The position numbers and the translations under genes were made by a program. Below the pieces are notes generated by a model that made no database searches, had not been told where the DNA came from, and saw nothing but the letters and a program-made list of their open reading frames with translations. Below, in pieces: positions 42,848 to 50,510 of a DNA stretch of 64,000 nt (position 1 is the first letter of the stretch; each line of letters starts with the position of its first letter). Origin of the DNA: JBGTSJ01 sp041940305 (GTDB taxonomy: Bacteria > Planctomycetota > Planctomycetia > Planctomycetales > Planctomycetaceae); contig JBGTSJ010000027.1 in the NCBI GenBank assembly GCA_041940305.1, positions 1 to 64,000 on the forward strand, written 5' to 3'.

Positions 42848-43609
42848 TCACCGAGCGAGCCAGCCGCCGTCGATGGGGACGAGGCTGCCGTGCATGTAGT
42901 TGCTGGCGTTGGAGGCGAGGAACACGACGAGGCCGGCGAGTTCGTCGGGCATGCCCCAGCGGCCGCAGGGGATGCGGTCCATCAGTTGCGGTCCGCGGAC
43001 GGGGTCGTCCTTGAGCACGCCGGCCATGTCGGTCTCGAAGTAGCCGGGACAGATGCAGTTGACGTTGATGCCGCGGCGCGACCAGGAGACGGCCAGCGAC
43101 TTCGTGAGGCCGGCGATGCCGTGCTTGGCGGCGGCGTAGGCCGGGATATTGAGGCCCCCCTCGAATGTCATCACGGAACCGATGTTGATGATCTTTCCCC
43201 GGCCGCGGCTGATCATCTGCGGGGCGACCTGCTGCGAGAGATCGAAGGCGGCGTTGAGGTGCACTTCGATCAGCCGCATGTAGTCCTCAAGGGGATACTC
43301 TTCCGGGGGGTAACGGCCTGCGAAGCCGGCGTTGTTGACGAGGATGTCGACACGGCCGGTCTCGTTGGTGATTCGGTCAATCAGACCGCGGCGGGCTTCC
43401 GGCTGTGAGAGATCGCAGGTGACGTCCCAGAACTGCCGGCCGCAGGACTCGACGAGGCGGCGAGTTTCGTCGGACGGATCCCGGCGGGTGACGCTAACGA
43501 TATCGGCGCCGGCCTGCGCGAGGCCCAGAGCCATCGCCTGGCCCAGTCCGCGGCGGGCGCCCGTGACGACTGCGACACGGCCGTCGAGCTTGAAGAGGTC
43601 GAGGATCAT
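42848..43609 (-). CDS. Short-chain dehydrogenase, KduD-like
   Basis: Product of 253 residues. The NAD-binding motif VAVVTGARRGLGQAMALGLA, NNAGF, the catalytic Ser in IINIGSVMTF, and YAAAK are present. The N-terminus MILDLFKLDGRVAVVTG and the ending VPIDGGWLAR strongly recall KduD, which interconverts keto-deoxy uronates in pectin or alginate breakdown. The precise substrate is inferred. Its ATG overlaps the stop of the upstream dehydrogenase gene (ATGA), so the two are translationally coupled. Confidence 0.82.
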   Translation of the reverse strand: MILDLFKLDGRVAVVTGARRGLGQAMALGLAQAGADIVSVTRRDPSDETRRLVESCGRQFWDVTCDLSQPEARRGLIDRITNETGRVDILVNNAGFAGRYPPEEYPLEDYMRLIEVHLNAAFDLSQQVAPQMISRGRGKIINIGSVMTFEGGLNIPAYAAAKHGIAGLTKSLAVSWSRRGINVNCICPGYFETDMAGVLKDDPVRGPQLMDRIPCGRWGMPDELAGLVVFLASNASNYMHGSLVPIDGGWLAR

Positions 43610-44379
43610 CGAGCGGTCCAGCCTCCATCCACGGTGAGCAGCGAGCCGGTGACGTACGAGGCGGCGTCGGAGGCGAGGAAAATGGCGGCTCCCTGGATCT
43701 CCTCCATCCGGCCCCAGCGGCCGAGAGCCGTCGCACCAATGATGAACTGCTTGGCCTCGGCGGTCTCGGCGATGGGTTCGTTCATCGGCGTCAGAAACGG
43801 CCCCGGACAGATGGCGTTGACCGTGATGTTCCACGGCGCCAATTCCAGCCCCAGCGCCTTCGTGAACTGCACGACCGCCCCCTTGCTGCTGGCGTAGGGG
43901 GTGCGGTTGGCGAGACCGACGAGGCCGAGCGTGCTGGCGAGATTGATGATGCGGCCCTGTTTCGACTGCTTCATGTGCGGGACGACGGCCCGTGAACAGA
44001 GCCAGGGACCGTTGACGTTGATGTCCTGCACCTGCTGGAACTGCTCGAACGTCACCTCGTCGATCGGACCGCGGATGTTGATGCCCGCGTTGTTGACGAG
44101 GATGTCGATCCGGCCGAACTCCTTGATGGCCCGGTCCGTCATTGCCTGCACGTGCTCGGCGTTCGTGACGTCCGCCGCGATGCCGATGACTTTCGTGCCA
44201 TGGTCACCTGCGATCTGACCGGCGGTCGCGATCGCTTCCTCCGCGTGGCGGCTGGTGAGCAGTACGTTCGCACCGGCGGACGCGAGGCCGGCGGCGATGG
44301 CGGAACCGAGTCCCTTGGAGCCGCCCGTCACAATCGCGGCGCGGCCGGCGAGGTCGAACTGCTTGATGCCGGGGAGCAT
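43606..44379 (-). CDS. Short-chain dehydrogenase/reductase
   Basis: Product of 257 residues. Motifs are AAIVTGGSKGLGSAIAAGLA, NNAGINI, the Ser in IINLASTLGL and YASSK, ending in LLTVDGGWTAR. It is a classical SDR that oxidises or reduces a sugar or polyol with NAD(P). It is the first gene of a two-gene unit with the KduD-like enzyme, which suggests uronate or sugar-acid metabolism. The ATG at 44379 lacks a clear ribosome binding site; the frame stays open to 44427. Confidence 0.8.
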   Translation of the reverse strand: MLPGIKQFDLAGRAAIVTGGSKGLGSAIAAGLASAGANVLLTSRHAEEAIATAGQIAGDHGTKVIGIAADVTNAEHVQAMTDRAIKEFGRIDILVNNAGINIRGPIDEVTFEQFQQVQDINVNGPWLCSRAVVPHMKQSKQGRIINLASTLGLVGLANRTPYASSKGAVVQFTKALGLELAPWNITVNAICPGPFLTPMNEPIAETAEAKQFIIGATALGRWGRMEEIQGAAIFLASDAASYVTGSLLTVDGGWTAR

Positions 44380-44945
44380 GGGGTGAGGTCCAGAGTTGTG
44401 AATGGTCCAAGTGAGCGGCGGGGTCAAACCCCGCCGCTCGTTGGTCGGTGAGTGACGTTCGCAGAATACTCGCGGCGCGGCCGAAATTCAGCCGTGCGGG
44501 CGAACCCGTGAGTGCACGACGTACTTTGTGATTGAGTGTCAACTGCACGAATCGGCTTCGACCCGGCTGGCCCCAACGGGGCCGCACTCGAAAGCCCAGC
44601 CCGCCAGGGCTGGGTGGACGCGCGGAGTTCGAGCGGAGGGCCCTGAAGGGGCGCCACACCGGTGGCGGCCCGTTGGGCCTTCCGAAATCGGACAGCCTTT
44701 ACCGCGGCCGTTGGCCGGGGCTGCCGAGTCTGACCCCGTTGGAGTCTTCCCCAAGGGCATCGCTCAATGAACAACTCCCTGATCCCAATCACACGTACCG
44801 TCCCGATTCGATCCTCACGCCGGCTGCCGGTCGGTCGGGTCGCACGATCTGGTGTTCGACCGCAAACTGCGTCGTGCACCCCGAACCCGTCGCGACGCCC
44901 GCACTCTCTCCGGCTATAATTCGGCGACTTCCGATCGCAGGCTCC
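44380..44945. other. Divergent intergenic region with a palindromic element (566 bases)
   Basis: The region separates the dehydrogenase pair from the radical SAM gene. Apart from the element at 44569-44678 I see no gene. The radical SAM open frame runs back to 44532, but its translation there is not protein-like. Confidence 0.5.
44569..44678. repeat. Palindromic element with inverted ends
   Basis: Ends GGCCCCAACGGGGCCGC and GCGGCCCGTTGGGCC are imperfect inverted copies. Inside are hairpins CCCAGCCC-GCCA-GGGCTGGG (44595-44614) and an outer CTCGAA/TTCGAG pair (44588-44593 with 44628-44633). Confidence 0.55.
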
Positions 44946-45821
44946 ATGTCCACACTTTCGCAGCACACCTGGCATCCGCGGCAGTACGAACAGAACAAGT
45001 TCGTGTACCCGGTGCTCTCGCGCCGCAGCCGGGGAATCTCGATCGGGGTGAATCTGAATCCCGACAAGGTCTGCAATTTTGACTGCATCTACTGCCAGGT
45101 GGATCGCCGGAGCGAAGCGGAGACGCGGTTCGTCGAAATGGACCGGCTGCTGGCGGAACTGGACGGGATGCTGGAGATCGTCGCCGGCGGTGAGATCTGG
45201 AGCGATTCCAAATTTGCGGACGTGCCAGCCGAGTTGCGGCGGCTCAACGACATTGCATTTTCCGGCGACGGCGAGCCGACGACGTTCCGCAACTTCGACG
45301 AAATCGTGGATCGTGCTGCCGAACTCAAACGGAACCGCGGGCTCGACGACGTGAAGCTGGTGCTGATCACGAACGCCAGCATGTTTCACCGGCCTGCGGT
45401 CGAACGGGGACTGGCTCTGCTGGACGCCAACAACGGCGAGATCTGGGCGAAGCTCGACGCCGGAACCGACGCGTATTACCAGCTGATCGAGCGGACGAAG
45501 ATCCCGTTCCGCCAGGTGCTCGACAACATCACAGCCGCGGCCCGGGTGCGACCGATCGTCATTCAGTCGCTGTTCATGCGGGTGAACGGCGAGCCGCCGC
45601 CGGAGGCGGAGATCGACGCCTTCATTGAGAGGCTGAATGAGATCACGACCGCGGGCGGGCGGATCAAGCTCGTGCAGATTTATACGGTGGCGCGGCGGCC
45701 CGCGGAGGATTTCGTGGGAGCGCTCTCGCAGGCCGAAGTGGACGCGATCGCGGGGCGGGTGTCCGCCGGGACCGGGGTCAGCGTGGAGGCGTACTACGGA
45801 GCGGACGGGTCCGGCGAGTAG
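44946..45821 (+). CDS. Radical SAM protein
   Basis: Product of 291 residues. The iron-sulfur motif is CNFDCIYCQ (CxxxCxxC), which binds the 4Fe-4S cluster that splits S-adenosylmethionine. Typical following segments are IAFSGDGEPTTFRNFDEI (the GGE-like motif), LVLITNASMF and IWAKLDAGTDAYYQLIERT. It resembles the small radical SAM proteins of unknown substrate that cluster loosely with the MoaA/PflA group. The ATG at 44946 begins MSTLSQHTWHPRQYEQ. Confidence 0.85.
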   Translation: MSTLSQHTWHPRQYEQNKFVYPVLSRRSRGISIGVNLNPDKVCNFDCIYCQVDRRSEAETRFVEMDRLLAELDGMLEIVAGGEIWSDSKFADVPAELRRLNDIAFSGDGEPTTFRNFDEIVDRAAELKRNRGLDDVKLVLITNASMFHRPAVERGLALLDANNGEIWAKLDAGTDAYYQLIERTKIPFRQVLDNITAAARVRPIVIQSLFMRVNGEPPPEAEIDAFIERLNEITTAGGRIKLVQIYTVARRPAEDFVGALSQAEVDAIAGRVSAGTGVSVEAYYGADGSGE

Positions 45822-45882
45822 ATCCGAACTCGATTGCGCTTCTGGAAATTATCCGGCCCCTATCTCCCCCGATTCTCGCAAT

Positions 45883-46119
45883 TCAGTCGTCGATCTCGAC
45901 GTACCGCTCGCGCGACATCTCCGCTCCATAGGCAATGCAGGCGAGTACGTCGTCTTCAACAAGCCCAGGATACTGAACGAGCAATTCTGAGATCGTGACC
46001 CCCGCCGCGAGATGGTCGAGGATCAGTGACACCCAGATGCGGTGACCTTTGATGCAGGGCTTGCCAAAACAGATCCGAGGGTCGATCGAAATCCGCTGAA
46101 GGACCTCGTCTCGCGTCAT
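45883..46119 (-). CDS. DUF433 domain protein (antitoxin-like)
   Basis: Product of 78 residues matching DUF433: ISIDPRICFGKPCIKGHRI, then the helix-turn-helix-like VSLILDHLAAGVTISELLVQYPGLVEDDVLACI. DUF433 genes usually precede a DUF5615 PIN-like toxin gene. None is found here: downstream lies the convergent radical SAM gene, 61 bases away. It may be a solitary antitoxin or a remnant. Confidence 0.85.
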   Translation of the reverse strand: MTRDEVLQRISIDPRICFGKPCIKGHRIWVSLILDHLAAGVTISELLVQYPGLVEDDVLACIAYGAEMSRERYVEIDD

Positions 46120-46187
46120 GGAGCACCCTTGCTTCGGACCGGTGGTCCAGCGCTCGTTCAGCCCTCGCAGGCCCCGCGATTGGACGG

Positions 46188-46799
46188 CTACTGGCCAAGG
46201 TACCCGTTCTTCTCCAGGTACTGCACCACCTCCCTCGCCAAGTCGTCGATCCCTTTGTTGTTGGAGTCGAGCACCAGTTCGGGCTTCTCGGGGGCTTCGT
46301 ACGGGTCGTCGATGCCGGTGAAGCCCTTGATCTCGCCGGCCCGGGCCTTTTTGTAGAGTCCCTTGGGATCGCGCTTCTCGCAGGTCTCCAGGGAGGCGTC
46401 GACGAAGATCTCGACGAACTCGCCGGGCTTCAGCAGGGCGCGGACGGCGTCGCGGTCGCGGCGGTAGGGGGAGATGAAGGCCGTGAGGGTGATCAGCCCG
46501 GCGTCGGAGAACAGCTTGGCGACTTCGCCGATCCGGCGGATGTTCTCCGCCCGGTCCTCGGCAGAGAACTTGAGGTTCTTGTTCAGCCCCATGCGAATGT
46601 TGTCGCCGTCGAGCAGGTAGGTGTGCTTTCCCTGCGAATGCAGCAGGTGGTCGACCGTGTTCGCGATCGTGCTCTTGCCGCAGGCGGAAAGGCCGGTGAA
46701 CCAGAGGACGGCCCCCTTGTGTCCCTTCAGCTTCTGCCGCTCGGCGGAGGTGACGCTGTGATCGTGCCAGGTGACGTTCGTTGCGAGTTGTTCGGCCAT
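46188..46799 (-). CDS. cysC: Adenylylsulfate kinase
   Basis: Product of 203 residues. The P-loop is WFTGLSACGKSTIANTV, followed by LLDGDNIRMGLNKNLKFSAEDR, the phosphorylated serine in TAFISPYRRDRDAVR, and FVDASLETCEKRDPKGLYKKA. It phosphorylates APS to PAPS in sulfate assimilation or for sulfotransferases. The P-loop carries Ala-Cys where GSG is usual, but the GxxxxGKS pattern stays intact. No cysD/cysN gene is adjacent. The open frame extends upstream to 47138 without resemblance. Confidence 0.92.
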   Translation of the reverse strand: MAEQLATNVTWHDHSVTSAERQKLKGHKGAVLWFTGLSACGKSTIANTVDHLLHSQGKHTYLLDGDNIRMGLNKNLKFSAEDRAENIRRIGEVAKLFSDAGLITLTAFISPYRRDRDAVRALLKPGEFVEIFVDASLETCEKRDPKGLYKKARAGEIKGFTGIDDPYEAPEKPELVLDSNNKGIDDLAREVVQYLEKNGYLGQ

Positions 46800-47160
46800 G
46801 GGGGTCGAGAGTCCGGGAGCGAGAGTTGTGGGAATGTTGAATCGCGATCCGCCAGTCGGTCGCGCGACGTTTGTGGGAATGGCCGCCTGAATTGGCAGCC
46901 GGCGCGGCGCGATGTTAGAGAATGGGAAAGATGGTGGGAAGGGAATTCGGCCGCTGGAGCAGGGTTCAGCGAGTTGATAGGCTACGGCGAACGACGCCGC
47001 GATGCAGGGGGCCGCGGATGACGCGGATTCAGCGGGTTTTCGCGGGTGATCGCCAGCCAGCGATCGCGGCGCGTGAACTTTTGCGGCTGATCTGCGTCCC
47101 TCCGTCCAATCCGCGTCATCCGCGGTCTCCTTCGACACTGATTCTCAATCGCTTAGCACC
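46800..47160. other. Divergent intergenic region with fold-back element (361 bases)
   Basis: The region lies between cysC and hisI. Fold-back copy 3 fills 47010-47127. The remaining 200 bases show no gene. Confidence 0.5.
47010..47127. repeat. Fold-back element, copy 3
   Basis: Arms at 47010-47029 and 47108-47127 pair in 19 of 20 positions with the core GCCGCGGATGACGCGGATT. It ends 33 bases before the hisI start. Confidence 0.7.
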
Positions 47161-47556
47161 ATGTCCGCGACCGCTGCCGGCCCTGCTTTTGACAAGATGG
47201 ACCTGATTCCCGCCATCGCCCAGGACGAGGCGACGGGGGAAGTGCTGATGATGGCGTGGATGAACCGCGAGGCGTACGACGAGACTCTGCGGACCGGTCG
47301 CGTGTGCTATTACTCCCGCAGCCGCAAGAAGTTGTGGCGGAAAGGCGAGGAGAGCGGCAACGTGCAGGAGTTGAAGTCGGTCTACTTCGACTGCGACGGC
47401 GACACGATCCTGGTGAAAGTTAACCAGATCGGCGGCGCGGCCTGCCATGAGGGCTACAAGAGTTGCTTCTTCCGCCGGATTGACCCGGCGAGCGGGGAGA
47501 CCAGCGTGCAGGGGGCGCGGGTGTTCGATCCGGCTGAGGTGTATCGTCAAAAGTGA
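47161..47556 (+). CDS. hisI: Phosphoribosyl-AMP cyclohydrolase
   Basis: Product of 131 residues, the length of a stand-alone HisI. Signature segments are EVLMMAWMNREAYDETL, YYSRSRKKLWRKGEESG, the metal-binding FDCDGDTIL and ACHEGYKSCFFRRI. It opens the ring of phosphoribosyl-AMP in histidine synthesis. No HisE domain is fused. hisG follows on the same strand after 249 bases. Confidence 0.93.
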   Translation: MSATAAGPAFDKMDLIPAIAQDEATGEVLMMAWMNREAYDETLRTGRVCYYSRSRKKLWRKGEESGNVQELKSVYFDCDGDTILVKVNQIGGAACHEGYKSCFFRRIDPASGETSVQGARVFDPAEVYRQK

Positions 47557-47710
47557 TCCCCACAGAAGGGGACGGCTCGGGACGTTTGTGGACGGAAGCT
47601 CGCTGGAGTATTCCATCAAACTCGACCAGACGTATCTCCCGCCGCTGATCCGAGAACTGGAAGCGGTGTGTGATACAATTCGGCACGCTGGACAATAGCC
47701 TTTCTGCTTG

Positions 47711-47765
47711 GTGCCCTTTGTGTCTTTGTGGTTCAAATGCAATACCACAAAGACACAAAGGGCAC
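47711..47765. repeat. Perfect 22-base inverted repeat upstream of hisG
   Basis: Arms at 47711-47732 and 47744-47765 are exact reverse complements with an 11-base loop. The arms contain CTTTGTG units in about 9-base register, like the tract near 5059-5085. The hairpin ends 40 bases before the hisG start and may be a terminator or attenuator-like structure. Confidence 0.75.
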
Positions 47766-47805
47766 GAAGAATGATTCAGCGTGTGACAATACTCAGATCG
47801 GTTCA

Positions 47806-48684
47806 ATGCCCGAACGTATTCTCAAACTCGGTATCCCGGCCGGCAGCCTGCAGGAGGCGACGGCGGAGCTGTTCAAGAAGGCGGGATACCGCATCACGTT
47901 TGCATCCCGGTCGTACTATCCGACGATCGACGATGACGAGATCGAATGCCTGCTGATCCGCGCGCAGGAGATGGCGCGCTACGTCGAGCAGGGGATTCTC
48001 GACGCCGGCATCACCGGACACGACTGGGTGAAGGAGACCAGCGCCGACGTGCACGAAGTGTGCGAGCTGATGTTCTCCAAGGTCAGCCGGCGGCCGGTCC
48101 GCTGGGTGCTCTGTGTGCCGAATGACTCGCCGGTGCAGACGGTGAAGGACCTGGAAGGCAAACGGATCGCGACCGAAGCGGTCGGGCTGACGAAAGCGTA
48201 TCTCGCCCAGCACGGCGTCACGGCCGAGGTGGAGTTCTCCTGGGGTGCGACGGAAGTCAAGCCGCCGCGGCTGGCCGACGCGATCGTCGAAGTCACCGAG
48301 ACCGGGTCATCCCTGCGGGCGAACAACCTGCGGATCGTGGCCGAGGTGCTGCAGAGCACGACACGGTTCATCACCAATCGCAAGGCCTGGGCGGACGACT
48401 GGAAGCGGCAGAAGGTCGAGAACATCGCCCTCATGTTGCAGTCCTGCCTGGCCGCAGAAGGTAAAGTCGGCCTCCTGATGAACGTCCGCCGGGCTGATCT
48501 GCAGAAGGTCCTCGACGTGCTGCCGGCCCTGCAGACGCCGACGGTTTCGTCGCTGTCCGATCCGGACTGGGTCGACGTGACCACGATCCTCGAGGAGTCG
48601 TTCGTGCGGATGATCATCCCGCGACTGAAGTCGATCGGAGCGACGGGGATCGTGGAGTTTCCGATTACGAAGATTATTGAGTGA
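47806..48684 (+). CDS. hisG: ATP phosphoribosyltransferase, long form
   Basis: Product of 292 residues, the long form of HisG that carries its own regulatory C-terminal domain and needs no HisZ. Landmarks are LKLGIPAGSLQEATAELF, LDAGITGHDWVKETSADV, the PRPP loop VEVTETGSSLRANNL, and the ACT-like ending up to VEFPITKII. It begins histidine synthesis and is usually inhibited by histidine. The ATG at 47806 is used; the frame stays open back to 47728 through the hairpin. Confidence 0.93.
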   Translation: MPERILKLGIPAGSLQEATAELFKKAGYRITFASRSYYPTIDDDEIECLLIRAQEMARYVEQGILDAGITGHDWVKETSADVHEVCELMFSKVSRRPVRWVLCVPNDSPVQTVKDLEGKRIATEAVGLTKAYLAQHGVTAEVEFSWGATEVKPPRLADAIVEVTETGSSLRANNLRIVAEVLQSTTRFITNRKAWADDWKRQKVENIALMLQSCLAAEGKVGLLMNVRRADLQKVLDVLPALQTPTVSSLSDPDWVDVTTILEESFVRMIIPRLKSIGATGIVEFPITKIIE

Positions 48685-48990
48685 GTGGTGAGTCGCCAGC
48701 TTGATGAGCTGTGCCAAGCATGGCTCAGGTGTGTGAGCGTCCCGTGCAGAGTTTATTAGTAGGCCCGGCGTTCACGCCGGGTGACAGGGTGGGCTGACGG
48801 GATGGCAGCCCGGTTCACCGGGCTTCTCGCTGACGTGGCTTTAGCCAGGATGTCGAGAAGCTTCGTGAACGAGGTTCATCCGCTTCGCTCTCGCACCGGC
48901 CACCTGGCATGAACGCCGGGCCTAGTACCGCGTTTGCAACACCGCACCACCACTCGCTCGACGGTGTCCGGGTCGAACACGTGGTGACGA
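48685..48990. other. Intergenic region with an inverted-repeat element (306 bases)
   Basis: Between hisG and the kinase-like gene. It holds the element at 48760-48924 and several internal palindromes such as AGCCCGGTTCACCGGGCTTC near 48807-48826. No gene is seen. Confidence 0.5.
48760..48924. repeat. MITE-like element with 15-base inverted ends
   Basis: TAGGCCCGGCGTTCA at 48760-48774 is inverted exactly at 48910-48924. The left end also forms a local hairpin CCCGGCG-TTCA-CGCCGGG. The 165-base interval encodes nothing recognisable. Confidence 0.6.
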
Positions 48991-49620
48991 GTGGATTCAG
49001 CCAAGCCGATCAGTGTCGTGAAGGTCGGCGGTAGTCTGCTCTGCCTGCCCGATCTCGGGAAGCGCCTGAAGGAGTTGCTCTCGATCCTTGAGCCCAAACA
49101 GCGCGTCGTGCTTGTGATCGGCGGGGGCGCGGCCGCCGATTTGGTCCGGGAATGGGACCGGGTGCACGTGTTGGGTGATGAGGCGGCGCATCAGCTGGCG
49201 GTGGCAGCGATGTCCCTCAATGCGGCTCTGCTGGCCCACGTGCTGCCGGCGACGGCAATTGTCGGCAGCGTCGCGGAAGCCGAGTTGGCGTGGGATCGGG
49301 GCGATGTACCGGTCGTCGACGCGCAGCGGTGGCTGCAGCGTCACGACCCGGATTCGACCATCCCGCTGCCTCACGACTGGTCAGTGACGTCGGATTCGAT
49401 CGCCGCCTGGATTGGGCTGCAATTGCAGGCCGCACGGCTGCAGCTCGTGAAGTCAATCGATGTGCCGGCAGTCGCATTGGAGCAGGCCGCAGCAGCAGGT
49501 GACGTCGACGCCGCGTTCCCCGGTTTCGCCGCGCGACTGCCCCGAATCGACTGGGTGAATCTGCGTGAGGAGCCGCTGTCGCTGCGGCAATGGCGTCCGG
49601 AGAGCGGAAGCGGAATGTAG
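48991..49620 (+). CDS. Amino-acid-kinase-family protein
   Basis: Product of 209 residues from a GTG start. The N-terminal VVKVGGSLLC and the VLVIGGGAAADLVREWDR loop are the ATP-binding parts of the amino acid kinase fold. HQLAVAAMSLNAALLAHVL recalls the archaeal MfnE group, which phosphorylates a furan intermediate of methanopterin synthesis. Many planctomycetes carry tetrahydromethanopterin-linked C1 genes, but none is in this window, so the MfnE link is inference. It is shorter than aspartate or uridylate kinases. Confidence 0.65.
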   Translation: MDSAKPISVVKVGGSLLCLPDLGKRLKELLSILEPKQRVVLVIGGGAAADLVREWDRVHVLGDEAAHQLAVAAMSLNAALLAHVLPATAIVGSVAEAELAWDRGDVPVVDAQRWLQRHDPDSTIPLPHDWSVTSDSIAAWIGLQLQAARLQLVKSIDVPAVALEQAAAAGDVDAAFPGFAARLPRIDWVNLREEPLSLRQWRPESGSGM

Positions 49621-49622
49621 TC

Positions 49623-49639
49623 GACTCGCTCCGCGAGTC
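49623..49639. repeat. Hairpin GACTCGC-TCC-GCGAGTC
   Basis: Perfect 7-base-pair stem starting 3 bases after the kinase-like stop codon. Together with the hairpin at 49697-49715 it brackets the spacer before the methyltransferase. Confidence 0.5.
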
Positions 49640-49696
49640 GAGCGGGAGGACTTGCATTAGCGCAGCGCTGAACGTGAATCTGAGAGTCACACTGCT

Positions 49697-49715
49697 CCAT
49701 TCGCGGAGCGAATGG
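49697..49715. repeat. Hairpin CCATTCGC-GGA-GCGAATGG
   Basis: Perfect 8-base-pair stem, 36 bases before the methyltransferase start. Its right arm contains the first in-frame ATG of the open frame (49712), which is therefore an unlikely start. Confidence 0.5.
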
Positions 49716-49750
49716 ACTACACAAGTGCGACAACGGACTTTGGAGGATTG

Positions 49751-50356
49751 ATGGCGGATGCGAATGTGGACCGGGACTGGCAGGGGAAGTACCAGGCGAA
49801 AGATACGCCCTGGGACTCGGGGCTGGCGTCGCGGGAGTTGCAGCGGGTGATGGCGGAGAGGGACATCCAGCCGTGTCGCGCAATCGACCTGGGCTGCGGG
49901 ACGGGGACGAACGCGGTGTTCCTGGCGACGCGGGGGTTCGACGTGACGGGCGTCGATTGTGCGCCGCTCGCCCTGGAGCAGGCGCGGCGAAAGGCAGAGG
50001 AAGCAGGCGTGCGCGTCGAGTGGATTGAATCGGACGTGCAGCACTTCGGAACGGGGCTGCAGCCGTTCGACCTGGTCTTCGACCGGGGCTGCTATCACTG
50101 CTGCCGGCGGGTGGACCTCGAAGGCTATCGGGCGACGCTGCGAAACGTGCTGCGGCCGGGAGGACGCGTTCTGCTCCTCGCCGGCAACGCAAATGAGCAG
50201 GCAGAGCAGGGGCCGCCGCGCGTGACGGAGCAGGAGATCCGCGACGAACTGGGAAGACTGATCGACTTCGAGTCCATCCGGGAGTTCCGGTTTCAGGACG
50301 CGGGGGGCGTGGACGGGCCGCTGGGATGGTCGTGCTTCGGAACGCGGCGGGACTGA
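49751..50356 (+). CDS. Class I SAM-dependent methyltransferase (thiopurine methyltransferase-like)
   Basis: Product of 201 residues. SAM-binding motif I is IDLGCGTGTNAVFLA, followed by VTGVDCAPLALEQARRKA and FDLVFDRGCYHCC. The opening WQGKYQAKDTPWDSGLAS matches the thiopurine/tellurite-resistance-type methyltransferase group, whose natural substrates are mostly unknown. GGAGG lies 5 bases before the ATG at 49751, which decides the start over 49712. Confidence 0.85.
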   Translation: MADANVDRDWQGKYQAKDTPWDSGLASRELQRVMAERDIQPCRAIDLGCGTGTNAVFLATRGFDVTGVDCAPLALEQARRKAEEAGVRVEWIESDVQHFGTGLQPFDLVFDRGCYHCCRRVDLEGYRATLRNVLRPGGRVLLLAGNANEQAEQGPPRVTEQEIRDELGRLIDFESIREFRFQDAGGVDGPLGWSCFGTRRD

Positions 50357-50373
50357 AGCGCAGGAAGGGTCTT

Positions 50374-50400
50374 ACAGAAGGTCGCGAAGAGAACGAAGCA
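50374..50400. repeat. Nonamer-register repeat after the methyltransferase
   Basis: ACAGAAGGT, CGCGAAGAG and AACGAAGCA, 17 bases after the stop codon. It matches the tract after guaA at most positions. Confidence 0.6.
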
Positions 50401-50481
50401 TGGCGTCGAAGGCAGGGGAAATCTGCCATCCTGCGAGTTCTCGATTCCGCTTGTGATGGGATGCGGAAACGTCGTCCAGAT

Positions 50482-50509
50482 GCTCGGCAGACTGACGTCT
50501 GCCGCTCCT
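50482..50509. terminator. Palindrome shared with the giant gene, possible terminator
   Basis: Its GGCAGAC-TGAC-GTCTGCC stem lies between the convergent methyltransferase and ExbD genes, a fit place for a terminator, though without a U-tract. The 28 bases recur in reverse orientation at 40000-40027 inside a coding region. Confidence 0.45.
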
Positions 50510-50510
50510 T

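Noticed and set aside
47711..47765. Histidine-codon attenuator for hisG
   Set aside because: No leader frame with a run of His codons precedes the hairpin.
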